Shown piece by piece: positions 11,177-19,859 of a stretch of 64,000 bases of DNA. A model generated the notes under the pieces. It was not told the origin of the DNA, made no database searches, and saw only the letters and a list, made by a program, of their open reading frames with translations. A program made the translations under genes and the position numbers. The DNA lies in NCBI RefSeq assembly GCF_038446955.1, contig NZ_CP151803.1, positions 124,001-188,000 on the forward strand, given 5' to 3'. Each line of letters starts with the position of its first letter. Positions within the stretch are counted from its first letter, which is position 1. Origin of the DNA: Pedobacter sp. FW305-3-2-15-E-R2A2 (lineage in GTDB: Bacteria > Bacteroidota > Bacteroidia > Sphingobacteriales > Sphingobacteriaceae).

Positions 11177-11587
11177 ATGAATAAAATTAAAGCATTAAAA
11201 TACCAGATCTGGGCCATCGTATGGACGGTAGTGATTTTGATCCTTTGCAATATAGAAATGCCTGTCTCCACTAATGGGACAGGCTTTTTTTTTGAAGGAT
11301 TTGATAAGATGGTGCATCTTGGGTTTTTCTTTGTCCTGACCATCCTGCTGTTTTATGGAAGGATAAACTATACCCATAACTATAGTTTTCGCTCGCTGAC
11401 GATTTTTAAGATCATCCTGATCACCGCTGCTTTGGGTGGTGGCATTGAATTGCTTCAATGGAAAGTATTTACCTACAGGTCGGCAGAATGGTGGGATTTT
11501 ACCTGCGATATGGGTGGCGTATTTATGGGGGTCTTCAGCTTTATACTTTTGCATAAATCTCATTATAATGAAAAAGAACATCAGTAG
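11177..11587 (+). CDS. VanZ-like family membrane protein
   Basis: A 136-residue protein with four predicted membrane helices: about 10-27 (IWAIVWTVVILILCNI), 45-62 (MVHLGFFFVLTILLFY), 75-92 and 110-128. The pattern, with a conserved acidic-hydrophobic motif around GGGIELLQWKVFTYRSAEWWD, matches the VanZ-like superfamily. Members in antibiotic clusters give low-level teicoplanin resistance, but most chromosomal copies have no known role. It starts 3 nt after gcvH and its 3' end overlaps the small lipoprotein gene by 20 nt in another frame, which suggests co-transcription. Confidence 0.8.
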   Translation: MNKIKALKYQIWAIVWTVVILILCNIEMPVSTNGTGFFFEGFDKMVHLGFFFVLTILLFYGRINYTHNYSFRSLTIFKIILITAALGGGIELLQWKVFTYRSAEWWDFTCDMGGVFMGVFSFILLHKSHYNEKEHQ

Positions 11588-11690
11588 GTTATTCCTGCTT
11601 TTGCTGGTACTGACGGCCAGTAGCTGCAGTATTTTTAAGCCGGGCTGTAAATGCCCTCCGGTAAGCTATAACAGCTATCCTCAGCGGTAA
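11568..11690 (+). CDS. Very small lipoprotein (40 aa)
   Basis: An ATG at 11568, overlapping the end of the VanZ-like gene, opens a 40-residue protein: a basic start (MKKNISR), a hydrophobic stretch (LFLLLLVLTASS) and a lipobox-type Cys at about residue 20 (TASSCS). The mature part would be only about 21 residues, with two more cysteines in CKCPP and a tail of Ser, Tyr, Pro and Arg. The signal-peptide layout is convincing for a lipoprotein. No function can be assigned. A longer reading of the same frame from 11436 would run through the VanZ gene and is unlikely. Confidence 0.6.
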   Translation: MKKNISRLFLLLLVLTASSCSIFKPGCKCPPVSYNSYPQR

Positions 11691-11797
11691 AAACACCCTG
11701 TATTCATTATGTTACTTTGTTGTGACTTTTTAATTGCACAAATCATCCTTTTGCTGCGCTGAAAGCTATTTCTGAGAAGAGCGGGGGATTCTGTTTA

Positions 11798-11829
11798 TTT
11801 GGAACTATTATAAATTAAGCCTAAATTGC
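11798..11829 (+). promoter_or_regulatory. Candidate feoAB promoter with an overlapping dyad (possible metal-regulator operator)
   Basis: TTTG at 11798-11801 is followed after 20 nt by TAAATTGC at 11822-11829, an imperfect -7 box. Between and over these lies an interrupted palindrome at 11813-11827 (AATT.AG.CT.AATT, 12 of 15 symmetric positions), about 60 nt upstream of feoA. The AATTnAG...CTnAATT pattern resembles DtxR/MntR-type boxes more than Fur boxes, which is an inference from shape alone. Confidence 0.35.
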
Positions 11830-11887
11830 GCCTTGATTAGGGAAGGAGTCAATATGGTCCTTCAAGAATTAAAATAAATTAATAAAG

Positions 11888-12103
11888 ATGAAACTTTCAC
11901 AATTGAATCCGGGGGAACGAGGCACTATAGTGGCATTTACTGATTTAGAAATGTCTGTTAAACTAATGGAGATGGGCTGTTTGCCTGGAGAAGTTGTAGA
12001 GGTGGAACGGTTTGCTCCGCTTGGTGATCCGATTGCCATTCGGGTCTCAGGTTATCAACTTTGTTTACGTAAGAGCGAAGCATCTAGTATTATAATTCAG
12101 TAG
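11888..12103 (+). CDS. feoA: Ferrous iron transport protein A
   Basis: FeoA is a small cytoplasmic SH3-like protein that supports the FeoB ferrous iron transporter. The 71 residues contain the expected core: MKLSQLNPGERGTIVAF, then LMEMGCLPGEVVEVERFAPLGDPIAIRVSG, and the ending LRKSEASSIIIQ. It precedes feoB by 4 nt, so the two are surely one operon. Confidence 0.93.
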   Translation: MKLSQLNPGERGTIVAFTDLEMSVKLMEMGCLPGEVVEVERFAPLGDPIAIRVSGYQLCLRKSEASSIIIQ

Positions 12104-12107
12104 TAAT

Positions 12108-14225
12108 TTGGCAAAGGATTTGAAAATAGCTCTGGTTGGGAATCCCAATACAGGCAAGTCTACTCTTTTTAATCTGCTTACAGGGTTAAATCAAAAAATT
12201 GGAAATTTTCCGGGCATTACCGTTGATAAAAAAGTAGGTTACTGCAAGCTTCCTGATGGCAGAAGTGCAGAGATTACCGATTTACCGGGAACCTATAGTT
12301 TATATCCGAAGAGTAAGGATGAAAGTATTGTCTTCCAGGTGTTGGCGGATAAGAACAATTCAAGCTATCCGGACATTGTGGTATTGGTGGCTGATGCGAC
12401 CAATCTCCGAAGAAATTTATTGCTTTATTCGCAGGTTGCTGACCTGCAGGTGCCGGTAGTACTGGCGCTTAATATGACCGATCTGGCACAAAAAGAAGGG
12501 ATTAATGTCAACGTTAATTTACTTTCGGAAAGATTGGGCATCCAGATTGTTGCGATCTCTGCGAGAAGCAATAAGGGACTAACCGAATTAAAACAAGCGA
12601 TCAGCAATACCACGAAGATTGCGACACAGTTAAAAGGTACCGATGTACTTGCGCTGGCTCCTGAAGCGATTCAGAAAGTGAAAGACAAGATCGGAACAGA
12701 GAACGATTATTTTGCTTTGCAGGTATTGCACCAGCATTATAACCTGGATCACTTTTCCGAGGTAGATCATGCAGGGTTTGATCAGATCAAAAAAGCAACC
12801 GGTTTTGAAACCTCTAAATTACAGACCGAGGAAACCGTTGCGCGTTACCGTGACCTGGGAAAGGTCCTGACTGGTATAATCGAAGATACAGGAGCGGCAA
12901 AGAAGTTTGCTTTTAGTGATAAAATCGATTCCATCCTGACCAATAGGTTTTGGGGCCTGATCATTTTTATGGGCTTGTTGTTCTTCTTGTTCAACGCCAT
13001 TTTCTCCTGGTCGGCTTATCCGATGGAGATGATTGAGTTTATCTTTGCCAAACTGCAGGAACTGGGACATGAATATTTACCCGCCGGGCAGCTGAGTGAT
13101 TTACTGCTGGACGGTGTGCTTGCCGGCTTAGGTGGGATCGTGGTTTTCATTCCGCAGATTGCTATTCTCTTTGCTTTTATCTCGATTCTGGAAGACACAG
13201 GCTATATGGCCAGGGTGACTTTTATGATGGACAGGATCATGAGAAAGTTCGGTTTGAGTGGAAAATCCGTGGTGCCGATGATCGGAAGTCTGGCTTGTGC
13301 GGTTCCTTCCATCATGAGTGCCAGAAATATCGAAAACTGGAAAGACCGCATCATTACCATTATGGTGGCCCCTTTGGTGAGTTGTTCTGCAAGGTTACCT
13401 GTATATACTTTATTGATCAGCCTTGTTGTTCCTGAAAAAATGGTTTGGGGCTTCATTAACCTTCAGGGATTAACCCTGATGGGGATGTACCTGATCAGCA
13501 TTGTTGCAGCGGTATTGGTGGCTTTTGTCATGAAATTCATCCTGAAGGCAAAAGAGAAATCTTATTTTATCATGGAAATGCCGGTATACAGAATGCCGAG
13601 ATGGGGAAATGTGCTTTTCACGATGTATGATAAGTCTAAGACTTTTGTATTTGAAGCGGGTAAAGTGATCATTGCCATCTCCATTGTGCTTTGGGTAATG
13701 GCGACTTATGGTCCTTCCGAGCGTTTTGCTGAAATTGATAAAAAATACGCCGCTATAGAGGCTCAAAAAGATAGTGTACAGATTTCTACGCTTGAAAGGG
13801 ATAAGTCGGCTGAAAGGCTTGAAAATTCGTATGCAGGAATTCTGGGTCATGCCATAGAGCCAGCCATCAGACCTTTGGGTTTTGACTGGAAGATCGGCAT
13901 TGCACTGATCACTTCATTTGCTGCCAGAGAAGCCTTTGTAGGAACGATGGCTACGATTTACAGCGTGGAAGGTGGAGATGAGAATGTGATGCAGATCCGC
14001 GATAGTATGAGACTCGCAAAAAATCCGGAAACCGGATTGCCGGTGTTTACTTTTGCTACTGCCTTTTCATTGATGTTATTTTACGCCTTTGCGATGCAGT
14101 GTATGAGTACGGTAGCCGTGGTGTTCCGGGAAACAAAATCCTGGAAGTGGCCAATGATACAATTGGTGTATATGACCGTGATGGCTTATGTGGCGAGTTT
14201 AATTGCTTATCAGTTTTTAAAGTAA
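12108..14225 (+). CDS. feoB: Ferrous iron transport protein B (GTPase-coupled Fe2+ permease)
   Basis: FeoB imports Fe2+ across the inner membrane. The start is TTG (MAKDLKIALVG), 4 nt after feoA; it is the only start that keeps the G1 loop GNPNTGKST at residues 11-19. Other GTPase motifs are DLPGTYS (G3) and NMTD (G4). The C-terminal half (about 280-705) is a multi-helix membrane domain with two Gate-type segments (MARVTFMMDRIM..., and SCSARLPVYTLLI). A 40-residue charged insert near 540-580 (IDKKYAAIEAQKD) is common in Bacteroidota FeoB. Its 705 residues are slightly short of the E. coli protein. Ferritin follows, linking uptake to storage. Confidence 0.95.
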   Translation: MAKDLKIALVGNPNTGKSTLFNLLTGLNQKIGNFPGITVDKKVGYCKLPDGRSAEITDLPGTYSLYPKSKDESIVFQVLADKNNSSYPDIVVLVADATNLRRNLLLYSQVADLQVPVVLALNMTDLAQKEGINVNVNLLSERLGIQIVAISARSNKGLTELKQAISNTTKIATQLKGTDVLALAPEAIQKVKDKIGTENDYFALQVLHQHYNLDHFSEVDHAGFDQIKKATGFETSKLQTEETVARYRDLGKVLTGIIEDTGAAKKFAFSDKIDSILTNRFWGLIIFMGLLFFLFNAIFSWSAYPMEMIEFIFAKLQELGHEYLPAGQLSDLLLDGVLAGLGGIVVFIPQIAILFAFISILEDTGYMARVTFMMDRIMRKFGLSGKSVVPMIGSLACAVPSIMSARNIENWKDRIITIMVAPLVSCSARLPVYTLLISLVVPEKMVWGFINLQGLTLMGMYLISIVAAVLVAFVMKFILKAKEKSYFIMEMPVYRMPRWGNVLFTMYDKSKTFVFEAGKVIIAISIVLWVMATYGPSERFAEIDKKYAAIEAQKDSVQISTLERDKSAERLENSYAGILGHAIEPAIRPLGFDWKIGIALITSFAAREAFVGTMATIYSVEGGDENVMQIRDSMRLAKNPETGLPVFTFATAFSLMLFYAFAMQCMSTVAVVFRETKSWKWPMIQLVYMTVMAYVASLIAYQFLK

Positions 14226-14255
14226 TATATTGACTTCATAAAACGCAATGCTGTC

Positions 14256-14768
14256 ATGAACAAAAGAATGGAAAAATTGCTCAATGAGCAGGTTAACTTA
14301 GAAATGTATTCGGCTAATGCCTATTGGGCAATGTGTTCCTGGTTCTCGGACAAGGATTTGGATGGATTCGCTAATTATTTTAAAGTTCAGGCAAAAGAGG
14401 AGCTTTTTCATGCGGAAAAGCAATTCAACTACATTCATGATGTTGGCGGTAAGGTCACTATTGGTTCAATTCAGCAACCTGAATCTGACTTTGGTTCTGT
14501 GCTGGAAATTTTTGAAATCACCCTGGCACATGAGAAGGCGGTTACCAGGAGCATTGGAAACCTGATTAAAGCTGCTTTTGAGGAAAGTGATTTTGCTACC
14601 CATACCTTTTTGCAATGGTTCGTTACGGAGCAGGTAGAAGAAGAGGCGACGGTATCACAGATCATCAGCAAGCTGAAGATGATCGGGGACAATTCTTCGG
14701 CTTTATATCTGCTGAATACGGAATTAGCTCAAAGAACATTTAACGCCGCCACAGGTGGCGCTGCCTAA
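14256..14768 (+). CDS. ftnA: Ferritin (non-haem iron storage)
   Basis: Stores iron as a ferric mineral in a 24-subunit cage. The 170 residues form the four-helix ferritin bundle. Ferroxidase-site residues are visible: Glu in NLEMYSANAYWAM (helix A), EELFHAEK (helix B, Glu and His), and a Glu-rich stretch in TEQVEEEATVSQI (helices C/D). It starts 30 nt after feoB on the same strand, so iron uptake and storage may share a transcript; no confident promoter is seen in the gap. Confidence 0.93.
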   Translation: MNKRMEKLLNEQVNLEMYSANAYWAMCSWFSDKDLDGFANYFKVQAKEELFHAEKQFNYIHDVGGKVTIGSIQQPESDFGSVLEIFEITLAHEKAVTRSIGNLIKAAFEESDFATHTFLQWFVTEQVEEEATVSQIISKLKMIGDNSSALYLLNTELAQRTFNAATGGAA

Positions 14769-14803
14769 GCATCGCTTTTAATTAATTTCCTTATCTTGGA
14801 AGC

Positions 14804-15418
14804 GTGAAAAAGGAGGAGATCTTAGCGCAGTATATGCCCCCGGGAGCGGCGCCAATTATCGCGAAGTGGATAGATTATTTTCAATGTGAGTTTAAAATAT
14901 CTAAAAACAGAACGACGAAACTTGGCGATTACCGTCATCCTTATAAAGATTTAGGGCATAAAATATCGGTCAACAATGACCTGAATGCCTATGCTTTTTT
15001 AGTCACCACGGTACATGAATTTGCCCATCTGCTGACCTGGAATGACCATAAAAATAAAGTGAAGCCTCATGGTGCAGAATGGAAGCACAATTTTAAAAGG
15101 ATGATGGCACCCTTTATTGAACAGAATGTCTTTCCTCAGGACGTTCAGCAAGCGATTGTGAGTTACCTGAATAATCCTTCTGCAGCAAGCTGTACCGACC
15201 TGAAACTTTCCCGCGCATTAAAAAAGCACGACCTGCCTAAAGACGCTTCCCGCCTGGAGGAATTGCCGTTAGATGCGGTATTTACCATAAAAGACGGTCG
15301 TCAGTTCAGAAAGGGAGAAAAATTACGGAAAAGATACCGTTGTCTTTGCCTGACCAATGGTAATGTCTATTTGTTTAATCCTTTAGCGGAAGTAACTTTA
15401 GCGGCTACAGGTACATAA
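14804..15418 (+). CDS. SprT-like zinc metalloprotease-domain protein
   Basis: A 204-residue protein with GTG start (MKKEEILAQYMPPG). It holds a zincin motif HEFAHLLTW at about residue 70 within VTTVHEFAHL, characteristic of SprT-like domains. A later Trp/His segment (HGAEWKHNFKRMM) supplies the likely third ligand. The C-terminal part (KGEKLRKRYRCLCL) is the usual SprT zinc-ribbon-like tail but keeps only two Cys. Bacterial members have no settled function; eukaryotic Spartan cuts DNA-protein crosslinks. The 3' end overlaps the convergent lipoprotein gene by 52 bp. Confidence 0.8.
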   Translation: MKKEEILAQYMPPGAAPIIAKWIDYFQCEFKISKNRTTKLGDYRHPYKDLGHKISVNNDLNAYAFLVTTVHEFAHLLTWNDHKNKVKPHGAEWKHNFKRMMAPFIEQNVFPQDVQQAIVSYLNNPSAASCTDLKLSRALKKHDLPKDASRLEELPLDAVFTIKDGRQFRKGEKLRKRYRCLCLTNGNVYLFNPLAEVTLAATGT

Positions 15419-16176
15419 ACAGCTTCTTTTTCTTCCACTTTCCATTTAAAATTAAGCTTTTCATTTCTGAAATTTTGCGGATTGCTTTTTAAGCTGTCGA
15501 TGAATGCATCGGGTTCTTTTACGAGGATACTGGCAGTATAGCCGTTCTGTGCCTTGCTTTTCAATTGAATGATGTTTTCACCTGGGATGTCAATGAACTG
15601 ATCGAACAACATTTCATACTGGTTATTTCCGGCGATCGCTTCGTCCAATGTCCTGATGTTTTGCTTGTAGTCATCTTCCTTTAGGGTATTGTCTTTGATT
15701 GATTTTAAGGACAGGTAAGGTTTGGTCTGAAGGGCTGAGAAAGAGTTGGCCTTGCGTTGTTCCTTATTAAAGGCAATGTTATTTCTCAGAAAAATACGCG
15801 TGTCCGTATAGTCATTATTGATTTTTTTGTTCTCCTGAACAAGGATTAAGCTGTCATTTTTGAAATAGTATTTTTTAATCTGGCTGTTGATGAGTCCGTT
15901 ATCCCGCTGTTCCACATAAAGGATGGCTTTGCCATTCGAGCTGTATCTTTCTGCGTACATGGATTGCTCCCCCTGCAGGTAAACGAGGCTGCTTTGTTTT
16001 TCCAGTTGAGCCAGGTTGGCATCAATCGAATCTGCTAAGATCCCGATGGTCTTATCGGTCATCGCAGTTGCAGCAGACTGGCTGATCAAGTCTGCCTGTG
16101 GATGTTTGGGCTGTTGGCTGCAGCTGAGTATGGTGACTAGAACAGGTAGGCAGGATAGGATATAAGAGGTTTTCAT
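15367..16176 (-). CDS. Lipoprotein of unknown function (269 aa)
   Basis: I do not recognise a family. The N-terminus MKTSYILSCLPVLVTILSCS is a lipoprotein signal with the modified Cys at about residue 19, followed by QQPKHPQ. The mature part is polar with Tyr- and Asn-rich strand-like segments (QSMYAERYSSNGKAILYVE, IKKYYFKNDSLILVQ), and a threonine/serine-rich C-terminus. The last 52 bp lie on the opposite strand of the end of the SprT-like gene, so the two genes converge with an overlap. Confidence 0.6.
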   Translation of the reverse strand: MKTSYILSCLPVLVTILSCSQQPKHPQADLISQSAATAMTDKTIGILADSIDANLAQLEKQSSLVYLQGEQSMYAERYSSNGKAILYVEQRDNGLINSQIKKYYFKNDSLILVQENKKINNDYTDTRIFLRNNIAFNKEQRKANSFSALQTKPYLSLKSIKDNTLKEDDYKQNIRTLDEAIAGNNQYEMLFDQFIDIPGENIIQLKSKAQNGYTASILVKEPDAFIDSLKSNPQNFRNEKLNFKWKVEEKEAVYVPVAAKVTSAKGLNK

Positions 16177-16288
16177 GGCATTTTTTTTAGTCTGACAGTT
16201 TAAAGAAGGCCATTATCGTGCCAGCGAAATAATTTGTTGATTTTCATGAATACTGATGAAGGTTGATTCGCTGATAGTCAATGCTATA

Positions 16289-16316
16289 TTGTTGCGTAAT
16301 CATGAATTTATCTTTG
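16289..16316 (+). promoter_or_regulatory. Candidate promoter of the M57-type protease gene
   Basis: TATCTTTG at 16309-16316 matches the -7 consensus exactly, with TTG at 16289-16291 spaced by 17 nt, shorter than the common 19-20. This would leave a very AT-rich untranslated leader of about 115 nt before the ATG at 16441. Confidence 0.4.
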
Positions 16317-16440
16317 GAATAGTGTTTTTGTTAATTTTAATACGCTATTTATGTGTTTTATTGATAATTGTTTATTTAAGTAAATTTTATTTGTCATTAT
16401 TATTTGTATTTTAGATATAAACATTAAATATATATACTTT

Positions 16441-17817
16441 ATGAAAAAAGAATACTTAAAAATCAGCATTATTGCCGGTATGGTTTGTATGCTATCTTAT
16501 TCCTGTAAAAAGGGAGAAGAGAAAGTTCAGGAAGTGGCTAACAACAAAGCCGAATCGGTTTTAGCTTATATTAAGAATATGGGTTTTCCTGCATCCTCAA
16601 TTAAAGATATTGGAGACGAATATATTGTAGAGGGAGATTTATCATTTCCTAAAAACATGTCTATACCGACACCAGGTGATCCGAAGACAGAACAGTACTT
16701 TACCGGTTATTTAGTTAGTCCGGCAAACCGTACCAATATCAGGGTATATGTTGATCCATCAATGACAAGTATGCTTAATGAAGTTAATTCTGCGGTTAAT
16801 CAATGGAATACAGTTCCCAATACCAACATTCATTTCAATGTAGTTACCAGTGGACCCTATGATATCCTTGTGCAGGATGCAAATCTTGGCGTAGGATATT
16901 GCGGCGTTGCCAGGTTTCCAAAAGATGGTGTCGCAGGGGGATTGATCAGGATTAATAAAGGCTATATATCTGGTAATAGTTTCGATCAGCGGCAGCGGAC
17001 AATAGCACATGAATTGGGTCATGCGATAGGATTTAGGCATACGAACTGGGCTGGAAACGGGGAGCCTCAGAATGGAACTGATGATATTGGAACTCCTGCA
17101 GGTGCCATTGACGTTCCGGGGGCCGGAGGTACGGACCCGGGATCGCTTATGAACGGAGGTCAATGTGGTTCAGGTGCGAGCTTCCTGTCGGATAAGGATA
17201 AGCTGGCCACTGCTGTTTTATACCCGGTGGCAGCCGGTAATGGGTCTTCAGGTACACTTTCCACCATGGCAGGAATTGATATCGGTCTGGACGATGGCGT
17301 CTATTTCTGGGGACTTTCCGGGAAAGTGACTAAGGGTAATTCTACACTCATTTACGGACCAACTTCTGATTATGTCCTACCGGCGGGGAAAAGCTATGCT
17401 GATGTTGTAGATATGGGGATTGCAAATACGGGCTATAGTTATGTATGGTATAAAGATGGAACAATGTCTGTGGGTAGTGCGAATAATTTAGGGAATTTCA
17501 TCGCACCAAAACCTTATGTCCTACCTGCGGGAAAAACACCTGCTGACGTTGTTGGAATTGCAATTGCTAAAAATACGAGCTGGTGTTATGCCTGGTATAC
17601 AGACGGAACGGCTTCTGTGGGTAATTCTACTGATTTAGGTGCTTACAGGGGATTGTATAACTATAGCTTACCTCCTGGAAAAACTTATACAGATATTGCA
17701 GATGTTGGGATTGCGGCGAGTTCAGGTTGGTGTTATGCATGGTATAAAGATGGAACAATGTCTGTTGGTACTTCAGATGATCTTGACTATTATATCCCTT
17801 TAAAGCCAATGGATTAA
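16441..17817 (+). CDS. M57/matrixin-like zinc metalloprotease with C-terminal repeats
   Basis: Secreted or lipid-anchored metalloprotease, 458 aa. The N-terminus has a signal peptide and a candidate lipid-modified Cys (LSYSCKKGEE), although the lipobox is non-standard. The catalytic motif HELGHAIGFRH at residues 190-200 gives His190, Glu191, His194 and His200, the HExxHxxGxxH pattern of metzincins; the N-terminal region fits the Bacteroidota M57 (HEIGH) type. After a Gly-rich stretch with LMNGGQCG, the last 150 residues hold three copies of a 48-49-residue repeat (LPAGKxxADV...WYKDGTMSVG), preceded by a degenerate one. The repeats read like beta-propeller or lectin-like blades, which is inference. 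No T9SS C-terminal signal is obvious. Confidence 0.85.
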   Translation: MKKEYLKISIIAGMVCMLSYSCKKGEEKVQEVANNKAESVLAYIKNMGFPASSIKDIGDEYIVEGDLSFPKNMSIPTPGDPKTEQYFTGYLVSPANRTNIRVYVDPSMTSMLNEVNSAVNQWNTVPNTNIHFNVVTSGPYDILVQDANLGVGYCGVARFPKDGVAGGLIRINKGYISGNSFDQRQRTIAHELGHAIGFRHTNWAGNGEPQNGTDDIGTPAGAIDVPGAGGTDPGSLMNGGQCGSGASFLSDKDKLATAVLYPVAAGNGSSGTLSTMAGIDIGLDDGVYFWGLSGKVTKGNSTLIYGPTSDYVLPAGKSYADVVDMGIANTGYSYVWYKDGTMSVGSANNLGNFIAPKPYVLPAGKTPADVVGIAIAKNTSWCYAWYTDGTASVGNSTDLGAYRGLYNYSLPPGKTYTDIADVGIAASSGWCYAWYKDGTMSVGTSDDLDYYIPLKPMD

Positions 17818-17837
17818 TTTAGAATTTCAAAATAGAT

Positions 17838-17872
17838 CACAGGCCATTTCAGGAAAGCTGAGGTGGCCTGTG
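17838..17872. terminator. Bidirectional terminator hairpin
   Basis: Arms CACAGGCCA (17838-17846) and TGGCCTGTG (17864-17872) are perfectly complementary, with an inner CAG/CTG pair. The hairpin sits between the convergent protease and E1 genes and is followed by a short T/A-rich tract. Confidence 0.6.
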
Positions 17873-17880
17873 GTTTAAAA

Positions 17881-19857
17881 TCAATATGCGACTAATTTCT
17901 GAATGCTTTCTTTTAACCTGCTTTTGGCAAGAAAGCTTTCTTCCAGGACTTTACTCATAGGAATGGCAGTATCCGTGCTCGCACAGCGCATTACAGGGGC
18001 ATCCAGATGCTCAAAACAATGTTCGGCAATCCATGCGGCCAGTTCAGCTCCAAAGCCGTTGCTCAGGGTATCTTCGTGTAAGATCAATACCCTTCCTGTT
18101 TTCCTGACTGCTGTCGCCACTGCCTCTCTATCCCAGGGTTGTAAGCTGCGTAAATCCAGCAGGTTGATACTTAGTTCCGGATGTTCATCCATATAGGATA
18201 ATGCCCAGTGTACACCCAATCCATAAGTAATGATGCTCAGTTGATTGCCTTCTTTAATCAGGTTGGCCTTCCCAATTTCCAGTGTATATTCCCCTGCAGG
18301 AACTTGTCCGCTTAAACTGCGGTATAAATATTTATGTTCAAAAAATAATACCGGATTCGGGTCGTCAATAGCAGCAAGGAGTAAGCCTTTTGCATCGAAA
18401 GGGAAAGCCGGGTACACGATTTTTAAGCCAGGAGTTTTTGTAAACCAGGCTTCATTGCTTTGGGAATGGAAAGGGCCCGCGCCTGTTCCTGCTCCGGTAG
18501 GCATTCTGACCACTACATCGGCTTTTTCTCCCCACCGGTAATGGGTTTTTGCAAGGTTGTTGACAATTTGGTTGAATCCACAGGTGACAAAATCAGCAAA
18601 CTGCATCTCCACTACTGCCTTATAGCCGTTGATGGAAAGGCCTAATCCGGCGCCTACAATCGCGGATTCGCAGATTGGGGTATTGCGGACTCTCGCCTTA
18701 CCAAAAAGGTTTACAAAGCCATCCGTGATCTTAAAAGCCCCGCCATATTCGGCAATATCCTGTCCCATCAAAACCAGGTTGTCGTGCTTTTGCATGCCAA
18801 TCTTCAATGCGTCTGTGATGGCGTCAATATACCTGATTTCTGTGGACGCTTCATTCGGTTCAATAGGCTGGTAGGTATGCGCTGCATACATGTCTGCCAT
18901 TTCGGTTGCGATATCTGCTACCGGCTCTTCTTCCAGGAAAGCCGCTTCTACTTCCTGCTCAATTCCGGTTTTAAAATCTGCTTTAATCTCTGCCATGCTT
19001 TCCGGAGTCAATACTTTTTGTTCCAACAGGTATTCTTCAAAGCATTTTACCGGATCTTTTTTTGCCCAGAGGTCAAAGCGTTCCTGAGGTACATATTTTG
19101 TTCCTGAAGCCTCCTCATGGCCCCTCATTCTGAAGGTAAGACACTCTATGAGTACAGGTTTGGGGTTTGCTCTCATCTTTTCGGCAATGTCGGAGAGGGT
19201 ATCGTAAACTTCCAGGATGTTATTTCCGTCTATCTGGATGCCTTCGATTCCATATCCTGCGGCCCTGTCCACGAGGTCTTTACATTTAAACTGCTCATTG
19301 ATGGGAGTGGAGAGTCCGTATCCGTTGTTTTCAATTAGAAAGATCACAGGTAGGTTCCATACTGCAGCCACATTGATCGCTTCATGAAAGTCGCCCTCAC
19401 TGGTGGCACCTTCTCCGGTAAATACCAGGGTGGTCTGTTTTTTACCGGCAATCAGGTCTGCCAGGGCGATACCATCGGCAAGTGCCATCTGAGGACCCAG
19501 ATGGGAAATCATTCCGATAATTTTATATTCCTGTGTGCCGAAATGAAAGGAGCGGTCCCGGCCTTTGGTAAAGCCGGAAATCTTACCTTGCCATTGGGCC
19601 ATCAGCTTTTTTAAAGGAATATCCCGGGCGGTAAATACGCCCAGGTTTCTATGCATTGGAAGGATGTATTCGGTTTCCTTCATCGCTAAAGTACTTCCTA
19701 CGGCAATGGCTTCCTGTCCGATTCCGGAAAACCATTTGCCAATCCTGCCCTGACGTAATAAGATAAGCATTTTTTCCTCTACCATTCTTGGGTAAAGCAA
19801 CTGCGTATATAAATCTAATAAGGTAGCATCATTCTTATCTTTTCTGTCAAACTGCAT
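17881..19857 (-). CDS. Fused alpha/beta E1 component of a 2-oxoacid dehydrogenase (branched-chain or pyruvate type)
   Basis: Thiamine-diphosphate-dependent decarboxylase component of a 2-oxoacid dehydrogenase complex. The 658 residues join E1-alpha (about 1-320) and E1-beta (about 335-658), normally separate chains. The alpha part has GEGATSEGDFHEAIN, the GDG-type ThDP motif, closing with ENNGYGLSTPI. The beta part has GQDIAEYGGAFK, PICESAIVGAGLGL, FADFVTCGFNQIVN and HEDTLSNGFGAELAAWI. Single-chain E1 of this kind is common in Bacteroidota. The oxoacid substrate cannot be told from sequence; branched-chain 2-oxoacids are most often proposed. E2 and E3 are absent. It starts 2 nt after the LutB-like gene, so the two are co-transcribed. 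Confidence 0.88.
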   Translation of the reverse strand: MQFDRKDKNDATLLDLYTQLLYPRMVEEKMLILLRQGRIGKWFSGIGQEAIAVGSTLAMKETEYILPMHRNLGVFTARDIPLKKLMAQWQGKISGFTKGRDRSFHFGTQEYKIIGMISHLGPQMALADGIALADLIAGKKQTTLVFTGEGATSEGDFHEAINVAAVWNLPVIFLIENNGYGLSTPINEQFKCKDLVDRAAGYGIEGIQIDGNNILEVYDTLSDIAEKMRANPKPVLIECLTFRMRGHEEASGTKYVPQERFDLWAKKDPVKCFEEYLLEQKVLTPESMAEIKADFKTGIEQEVEAAFLEEEPVADIATEMADMYAAHTYQPIEPNEASTEIRYIDAITDALKIGMQKHDNLVLMGQDIAEYGGAFKITDGFVNLFGKARVRNTPICESAIVGAGLGLSINGYKAVVEMQFADFVTCGFNQIVNNLAKTHYRWGEKADVVVRMPTGAGTGAGPFHSQSNEAWFTKTPGLKIVYPAFPFDAKGLLLAAIDDPNPVLFFEHKYLYRSLSGQVPAGEYTLEIGKANLIKEGNQLSIITYGLGVHWALSYMDEHPELSINLLDLRSLQPWDREAVATAVRKTGRVLILHEDTLSNGFGAELAAWIAEHCFEHLDAPVMRCASTDTAIPMSKVLEESFLAKSRLKESIQKLVAY

Positions 19858-19859
19858 AA

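Noticed and set aside
11436..11690. 84-residue plus-strand frame overlapping the VanZ-like gene
   Set aside because: Only the last 40 codons from ATG 11568 look like a protein (lipoprotein signal); the upstream part is a shadow of the VanZ-like gene.
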